A stretch of 64,000 bases of DNA from positions 38,101 through 102,100 of the forward strand of contig NZ_DS572682.1 in the NCBI RefSeq assembly GCF_000154985.1, read 5' to 3'. Every line of letters starts with the position of its first letter. The stretch's first letter is position 1. The notes under the pieces were generated by a model. That model searched no databases, was not told where the DNA came from, and saw nothing but the letters and a program-made list of their open reading frames with translations. Source of the stretch: Streptococcus infantarius subsp. infantarius ATCC BAA-102 (GTDB taxonomy: Bacteria > Bacillota > Bacilli > Lactobacillales > Streptococcaceae). The position numbers and the translations under genes were made by a program. Positions 59,577-64,000 of this stretch are shown one piece after another.

Positions 59577-59610
59577 AAAAAATGCTGAGACGAAGTGCTC
59601 AGCATTTTTT
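59577..59610 (+). terminator. Terminator of the S1-domain gene
   Basis: AAAATGCTGAG pairs with CTCAGCATTTT and continues into T. Confidence 0.85.
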
Positions 59611-59626
59611 ATATCATAATTATAAG

Positions 59627-59660
59627 AAAACAAGGTTAGAGCAGAACTCTAGCCTTGTTT
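59627..59660 (-). terminator. Terminator of cysK (minus strand)
   Basis: AAAACAAGGTTAGAG pairs with CTCTAGCCTTGTTT (one mismatch-like G-T) with a T run on the minus-strand side. Confidence 0.75.
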
Positions 59661-59674
59661 GATTTTAGATAGAT

Positions 59675-60604
59675 TTATTCACCAAAGTCGTAAAGAGAAG
59701 TTGAAAGGTAACGTTCGCCGTTGTCAGGAAGAAGGGCTAAGACTTTTTTACCTTTACCAAGTTCTTTGGCTTTTTCAATAGCTGCAAAGATGGCTGCGCC
59801 AGAAGAGATACCAGCAAGGAATCCTTCTTTTCCACCAAGGTTACGGCTTGTTACAATAGCATCGTCTGATGTGACGCGAATGACATCATCATAAGATTTA
59901 GTATCAAGGGTATCTGGGATAAAGCCAGCTGAAATTCCTTGAATTTTGTGTGGACCAGGTTTTTCACCAGAAAGAACAGCAGATTCATCAGCTTCAACTG
60001 CATAGACTTTGATGTCTGGGTTTGCTTTTTTAAGAGCGTGAGAAACACCAGAAACAGTTCCTCCAGTACCAACACCAGCTACGAAAGCGTCAAGGCCTTT
60101 TGGACCGAAAGCTTCAATGATTTCAGCTCCTGTTGTTGCTTCATGAACAGCTGGGTTAGATGGATTAGCAAATTGAAGTGGTACCCATCCATTTTTCTCT
60201 GCAGCGACTTCTTTGGCTTTAGCGATAGCACCTTTCATTCCTTCGCTTCCTGGTGTCAAAACAAGTTCAGCACCATAAGCTTGGATAATTTTACGACGTT
60301 CAAGGCTCATTGTTTCAGGCATTACAATAATGACTTTGTATCCTTTAGCTGCACCAACCCAAGCAAGACCAATACCAGTATTACCTGATGTAGGTTCAAC
60401 AATTGTATCACCAGGTTTGATTGTACCTGCTTTTTCAGCATCTTCAATCATACGAAGAGCAATGCGGTCTTTAACAGATGAGCCTGGGTTAAATGATTCA
60501 ATTTTGACGTAAACATCAGCAGCATCTTCAGGAACAATGTTGTTAAGTTTGATGATAGGAGTGTTTCCAATTAATTCAGTAATTGAGTTATAAATTTTTG
60601 CCAT
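59675..60604 (-). CDS. cysK: Cysteine synthase A
   Basis: 309 residues, standard length. PLP-binding Lys in [11 protein letters not shown], substrate-binding [12 protein letters not shown] and phosphate-binding GTGGTVSG are present. It makes cysteine from O-acetylserine and sulfide. AAGGAGA precedes the start. A minus-strand promoter is clear upstream; no sulfur-regulator box was recognised. Confidence 0.96.
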   Translation of the reverse strand: MAKIYNSITELIGNTPIIKLNNIVPEDAADVYVKIESFNPGSSVKDRIALRMIEDAEKAGTIKPGDTIVEPTSGNTGIGLAWVGAAKGYKVIIVMPETMSLERRKIIQAYGAELVLTPGSEGMKGAIAKAKEVAAEKNGWVPLQFANPSNPAVHEATTGAEIIEAFGPKGLDAFVAGVGTGGTVSGVSHALKKANPDIKVYAVEADESAVLSGEKPGPHKIQGISAGFIPDTLDTKSYDDVIRVTSDDAIVTSRNLGGKEGFLAGISSGAAIFAAIEKAKELGKGKKVLALLPDNGERYLSTSLYDFGE

Positions 60605-60638
60605 AAATGATTCTCCTTGAATTAAAATTTATAGGTCA

Positions 60639-60667
60639 AGTATATGCTCAAATTGACTGTTTGTAAA
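60639..60667 (-). promoter_or_regulatory. cysK promoter
   Basis: On the minus strand TTTACA (plus positions 60662-60667), 17 bases, TATACT (60639-60644). Confidence 0.75.
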
Positions 60668-60703
60668 ATATATAATTCTTATCATGGTGATAGGGAAATC
60701 TTA

Positions 60704-61330
60704 TCACAAGGCAACTTCGACAATTTTTGAACCAGATTTTTCAAAAGAAACCTTACCTTGATAAAATTCAACAAGACGGTCACTGACCTCTTGGACATTT
60801 TCAGGATTAAGGTAGATGTGAGTCGTTACATTTTCTAGAAATTCGGTGTCAAATTCTTGAAGATTTTCAGCTTGTAAGAAGTTGGAGAATATTTGGTATT
60901 GTGGGTAAGAAAGGGTGAGTTTTAGCCCGTCTTGTTCCTTAACTTCTACGATACCAATCTCTTTAAGAGCATTAGCAACGCTGCCAGCGTAAGCACGAAT
61001 TAAGCCACCAGCGCCAAGTTTAATACCACCGAAATAACGTGTGACAACAGCAACAACGTTTGTTAAGCCTTGTTTTTCTAAAACAGTTAGCATGGGAACG
61101 CCAGCTGTCCCGCTTGGTTCACCATCATCACTAGAACGCTTAATTTCAGCATTTTCTCCAATAATCATCGCTGAACAAGAATGAGTTGCTTTGTAGTGTT
61201 CTTTTTTAATTTGAGCAATAAATTCTCGTCCTTCTTCTTCAGTTTCAACGCGTTTTAATTGGCAAATAAAGCGTGATTTTTTAATCTCTTCCTCGCAAAT
61301 ACCATCGTTTTTAATTGTTTTATAGTTCAT
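60704..61330 (-). CDS. YigZ family protein (IMPACT fold)
   Basis: 208 residues. N-terminal IMPACT/UPF0029 domain with KKSRFICQL, ATHSCSAMII, SSDDGEPSGTAGVPML and VTRYFGGIKLGAGGLIRAY; C-terminal DUF1949-like half. Related to the eukaryotic translation regulator IMPACT; the bacterial role is not settled. Divergent from comFA, the common streptococcal arrangement. Confidence 0.9.
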   Translation of the reverse strand: MNYKTIKNDGICEEEIKKSRFICQLKRVETEEEGREFIAQIKKEHYKATHSCSAMIIGENAEIKRSSDDGEPSGTAGVPMLTVLEKQGLTNVVAVVTRYFGGIKLGAGGLIRAYAGSVANALKEIGIVEVKEQDGLKLTLSYPQYQIFSNFLQAENLQEFDTEFLENVTTHIYLNPENVQEVSDRLVEFYQGKVSFEKSGSKIVEVAL

Positions 61331-61369
61331 ATCAAAATTTTACAAGATTTTTTGGGATTTAGCAAAATT

Positions 61370-61377
61370 TTCGAATA
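61370..61377 (+). promoter_or_regulatory. Candidate ComX (SigX) com-box of comFA-comFC
   Basis: TTCGAATA at 61370-61377 differs at one base from the canonical TACGAATA and follows T-rich sequence. It ends seven bases before ATG 61385. Confidence 0.6.
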
Positions 61378-61384
61378 AATAGGT

Positions 61385-62683
61385 ATGACAGAGTTGAATG
61401 ATTACTATGGAAGAATTTTTACAGAAAGTCAATTAACAGATGACTTGAAAAAGGAAGCAAAAGTCCTTCCTTCGGTTAAAAAGGAAAAAGGTCAAATGAT
61501 TTGTAATCGCTGTGGAAGTGTAATGGCAGCAAATCAAATGTTGCAAACTGGTCGCATTTATTGTAGAGAGTGTTTAGTTTTTAGGCGAAATACTAGTGAT
61601 TCTAATCTTTATTATTTCCCTCAGAAGCCTTTTACAAAGACTCAGTCGTTAAATTGGCAAGGAAAACTAACTTCTTATCAAGATGAAGTTTCTAAAGGCA
61701 TGCTTGCAGGTATTACAGAAAAACAAGATTTATTGATTCACGCTGTGACTGGTGCTGGTAAAACTGAAATGATTTATCAATCTCTAGCTAAAGTTATTGA
61801 TAATGGTGGAAGTGTCTGCTTAGCGAGTCCACGGATTGATGTTTGTTTAGAACTTTATAAACGATTATCAAGAGATTTTTCTTGTCCAATTACACTTTTA
61901 CATGGTAATTCTGAGCTGTATAAACGCTCTCAGTTGGTAATTGCAACGACCCATCAGCTTTTAAAATTTTACCGAGCTTTTGATTTATTAATCATCGACG
62001 AAGTTGATGCCTTTCCCTTTGTTGATAATAAAATGCTTTATTACGCTGTCAATCAATCGCTAAAAGATGATGGCGTTAAACTCTTTTTAACAGCGACTTC
62101 GACTGATGAACTTGATAAAAAGGTGAAAAAAGGAGAGTTGACAAAGCTGCATTTGGCAAGACGTTTTCATGCCAATCCTTTGGTAGTCCCCAAAATGGTT
62201 TGGTTAAGCAAAGTGCTAATTTCAATGAAAAAGAAAAAATTTCCTCCTAAACTAATCTCTCTTTTAAAAAAACAAAGGCAAAGCCAGTTTCCACTTCTCA
62301 TATTTTTCCCAAATATTGAACAAGGTAGAGAATTTACAAGTATCTTTCAAACCACTTTTCCAGATGAAAGGATAGGATTTGTATCAAGTAAAACTGAAAA
62401 TCGTTTGGAATTGGTAGAAGAATTTAGACAAGGAAAATTAACCATACTAGTGACGACAACCATTCTAGAACGTGGGGTAACCTTTCCTTGTGTCGATGTT
62501 TTTGTTCTACTTGCAAATCATAAATTGTACAGCAAAAGTGCACTTGTTCAGATTTCTGGTCGAGTTGGACGAGCAGCCGAGAGACCGACAGGAGAGCTAT
62601 TGTTCTTGCATGATGGCGTAACAAAAGCTATGAAAAAAGCTATTTCTGAAATAAAAGAAATGAATCATAAAGGAGGTTTTTAA
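61385..62683 (+). CDS. comFA: Competence DNA-uptake helicase ComFA
   Basis: 432 residues, full length. N-terminal four-Cys zinc motif (CNRCG...CRECL), Walker A VTGAGKTEM, DEVD box (LIIDEVDAFPF), SAT-like LTATST and C-terminal motif QISGRVGRAAE. An ATPase needed to pull transforming DNA through the membrane. Start ATG 61385 has no convincing Shine-Dalgarno and sits just after a com-box. Its stop overlaps comFC. Confidence 0.95.
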   Translation: MTELNDYYGRIFTESQLTDDLKKEAKVLPSVKKEKGQMICNRCGSVMAANQMLQTGRIYCRECLVFRRNTSDSNLYYFPQKPFTKTQSLNWQGKLTSYQDEVSKGMLAGITEKQDLLIHAVTGAGKTEMIYQSLAKVIDNGGSVCLASPRIDVCLELYKRLSRDFSCPITLLHGNSELYKRSQLVIATTHQLLKFYRAFDLLIIDEVDAFPFVDNKMLYYAVNQSLKDDGVKLFLTATSTDELDKKVKKGELTKLHLARRFHANPLVVPKMVWLSKVLISMKKKKFPPKLISLLKKQRQSQFPLLIFFPNIEQGREFTSIFQTTFPDERIGFVSSKTENRLELVEEFRQGKLTILVTTTILERGVTFPCVDVFVLLANHKLYSKSALVQISGRVGRAAERPTGELLFLHDGVTKAMKKAISEIKEMNHKGGF

Positions 62684-63345
62684 TGATATGTTTGCTTTGC
62701 GGACAAGAATTTTCTGAGAAGGAAACTTTTCTAGGAATTATTACAATGCGCAAAAGCCGTTACTTGATTTGCAAAGAGTGTCAGGAAAACTTTGAAAAAA
62801 TTGGTGATGACCACTGTCCAACGTGCTACCGAAAAGGCAGTAAAGAGCAGTGTGATGATTGCAAGAAGTGGGCAAAAGAAAATCATAAAGTTTCGCACCA
62901 AGCACTGTATACTTACAATGAAGCCACGAAAGAGTATTTTTCAAAGTACAAATTTCAAGGAGATGCTATGCTAAGCCATGTTTTTGCAAAAGAAGTCAAA
63001 CAAGTTTTGAAGAATTATAAAGGCTATACTATTATTCCAGTACCCTTAAGCAAAGAAAGGATGAAAGAAAGACAATTCAATCAAGTTACAGCCATTCTAA
63101 ATGCTGCCAAAATTCCCTATCATGATATTTTAGAGAAGAAAGATATTAAAAAGCAATCTGAAAAAAGTAGAAAAGAAAGACTGACAAGTGATTGTCCTTT
63201 TAGGATTAAATCAGATATTCAGATACCAGATAAAGTATTAATTCTTGATGATATTTACACAACGGGAGCAACTTTAAAAGGAATTTGTCACTTATTTTTT
63301 GAAAAAGGAGCAAAGATTGTAAAAAGTTTAACAATTGTACGGTAA
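62683..63345 (+). CDS. comFC: Competence protein ComFC (phosphoribosyltransferase-like)
   Basis: 220 residues. N-terminal zinc-type Cys pairs (CLLCGQEF, CPTC, CDDC), then a PRTase-like fold with VLILDDIYTTGATLKG. Works with ComFA in DNA uptake. AAGGAGG lies in the comFA end; the genes overlap by one base. Confidence 0.94.
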   Translation: MICLLCGQEFSEKETFLGIITMRKSRYLICKECQENFEKIGDDHCPTCYRKGSKEQCDDCKKWAKENHKVSHQALYTYNEATKEYFSKYKFQGDAMLSHVFAKEVKQVLKNYKGYTIIPVPLSKERMKERQFNQVTAILNAAKIPYHDILEKKDIKKQSEKSRKERLTSDCPFRIKSDIQIPDKVLILDDIYTTGATLKGICHLFFEKGAKIVKSLTIVR

Positions 63346-63349
63346 ATGC

Positions 63350-63402
63350 TTGCAAATTTTCATGAAAGCAGTATAATAAAAGAGTAAAGAAAGCGCTTTA
63401 TA
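63350..63402 (+). promoter_or_regulatory. hpf promoter with downstream cre-like site
   Basis: TTGCAA (63350-63355), 16 bases, TATAAT (63372-63377). AAGAAAGCGCTTTATA at 63387-63402 matches the Gram-positive cre consensus with one mismatch and lies at the transcript start, a position that gives CcpA repression. Confidence 0.72.
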
Positions 63403-63421
63403 GCGAGAAAGAGGTGTTTTT

Positions 63422-63970
63422 ATGATTAAATATAGTGTTCGTGGAGAAAACATAGAAGTAACAGATGCTATCCGTAACTATGTCGAATCTAAACTCGGAA
63501 AAATTGAAAAATACTTCAATGCTGAACAAGAATTAGATGCTCGTGTTAATCTAAAAGTCTACCGTGAAAAAACTGCAAAAGTTGAAGTAACAATTTTGGT
63601 TAATTCAATCACTCTTAGAGCTGAAGACGTTTCACAAGATATGTATGGATCAATCGATTTGGTAACTGACAAGATTGAACGTCAAATTCGTAAAAATAAG
63701 ACTAAAATTGCTAAAAAACATCGTGAAAAAGTTCCAGCTAGCCAAATTTTCACAAGTGAGTTTGAAGCTGAACCTGTAGACGAAGGACCAGCAGTAAACG
63801 TCGTTCGTACAAAACACGTTAGCTTGAAACCGATGGATCTTGACGAAGCGCTTCTTCAAATGGACCTTTTGGGACATGATTTCTTTATCTACACAGATGC
63901 TGAAGATGGTGTAACAAACATTCTTTATCGTCGTGAAGATGGTGAACTTGGTTTAATCGAAGCCAAATAA
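63422..63970 (+). CDS. hpf: Ribosome hibernation promoting factor, long form
   Basis: 182 residues. N-terminal RaiA/YfiA domain (residues 1-100, IKYSVRGENIEVTDAIRNYVESKLGKIEKYF) binds the 30S decoding site; the C-terminal dimerisation domain (about residues 125-182, VVRTKHVSLKPMDLDEALLQMDLLGHDFFIYTDAE) pairs ribosomes into 100S particles. Long HPF alone makes 100S dimers in Firmicutes. GAAAGAGG precedes ATG 63422. Confidence 0.96.
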   Translation: MIKYSVRGENIEVTDAIRNYVESKLGKIEKYFNAEQELDARVNLKVYREKTAKVEVTILVNSITLRAEDVSQDMYGSIDLVTDKIERQIRKNKTKIAKKHREKVPASQIFTSEFEAEPVDEGPAVNVVRTKHVSLKPMDLDEALLQMDLLGHDFFIYTDAEDGVTNILYRREDGELGLIEAK

Positions 63971-63985
63971 CCCGTAGAAAAATCT

Positions 63986-64000
63986 GCTAAAAAAATTAGC
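63986..64000 (+). terminator. Probable terminator of hpf, cut by the window edge
   Basis: GCTAA pairs with TTAGC around an A run; upstream AAAAATCT could extend the stem beyond the window. Confidence 0.35.

Overview
The window reads as an ordinary stretch of chromosome from a low-GC streptococcus. Marker genes for the genus are mapZ, gpsB next to rnpB, luxS, pbp2x in an rsmH-ftsL-pbp2x-mraY cluster, stp-stkP-liaFSR, comFA/comFC and a DUF4059 gene before trxB. Protein wording and gene order look closest to the S. bovis/S. equinus complex (for example S. lutetiensis, S. infantarius, S. gallolyticus). That species-group placement is inference; no comparison was run. No phage, transposase, CRISPR array, tRNA or rRNA gene was seen.

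Layout. 1-5.1 kb: tail of a nucleotidyltransferase, the copper operon copY-copA-copZ (copA carries a one-base frameshift), then a YadS-type membrane protein and a Cof phosphatase. 5.1-9.9 kb: TetR regulator, DegV lipid-binding protein, an intergenic hairpin holding a 19-bp tandem repeat, a minus-strand pair (membrane-anchored repeat protein plus YgjV-like protein), and a badly decayed Na/phosphate cotransporter gene. 9.9-17 kb: nagA behind a palindrome-rich promoter, a glycine T-box leader with glyQ-glyS, a DUF896 gene and transketolase. 17-22 kb: an enterocin A-type immunity gene joined to an ABC exporter, then proB-proA. 22-28 kb: the division/wall cluster rsmH-ftsL-pbp2x-mraY and a CshB-like helicase. 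28-36 kb: an amino-acid (probably cystine) ABC importer, DUF4059, trxB, the NAD salvage pair pncB-nadE, and pepC. 36-45 kb: pbp1a and recU on the minus strand; ypsA, gpsB, RNase P RNA, a THUMP methyltransferase and mapZ on the plus strand; acetoin reductase; luxS (minus). 45-57.7 kb: rny, gmk-rpoZ-priA-fmt-rsmB-stp-stkP, then liaF-liaS-liaR. 57.7-64 kb: a Cof phosphatase/cyclophilin fusion, an S1-domain protein, cysK and a YigZ protein (minus), comFA-comFC and the ribosome hibernation factor hpf.

Functionally the window is dominated by wall synthesis and its control (pbp2x, mraY, pbp1a, gpsB, mapZ, stkP/stp, liaFSR), translation and RNA metabolism (glyQS, fmt, rsmB, rny, rnpB, hpf, helicase) and central metabolism. 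The accessory-looking parts are small: the copper operon, the immunity/ABC cassette, the repeat-protein pair and the dead transporter. No clearly new system was recognised. The best leads are the immunity-ABC cassette, the repeat protein/YgjV pair, the tandem repeat in a hairpin, and several regulatory sites (two CopY boxes, NagR-like palindromes, cre-like sites, promoters placed so that transcripts would be leaderless).
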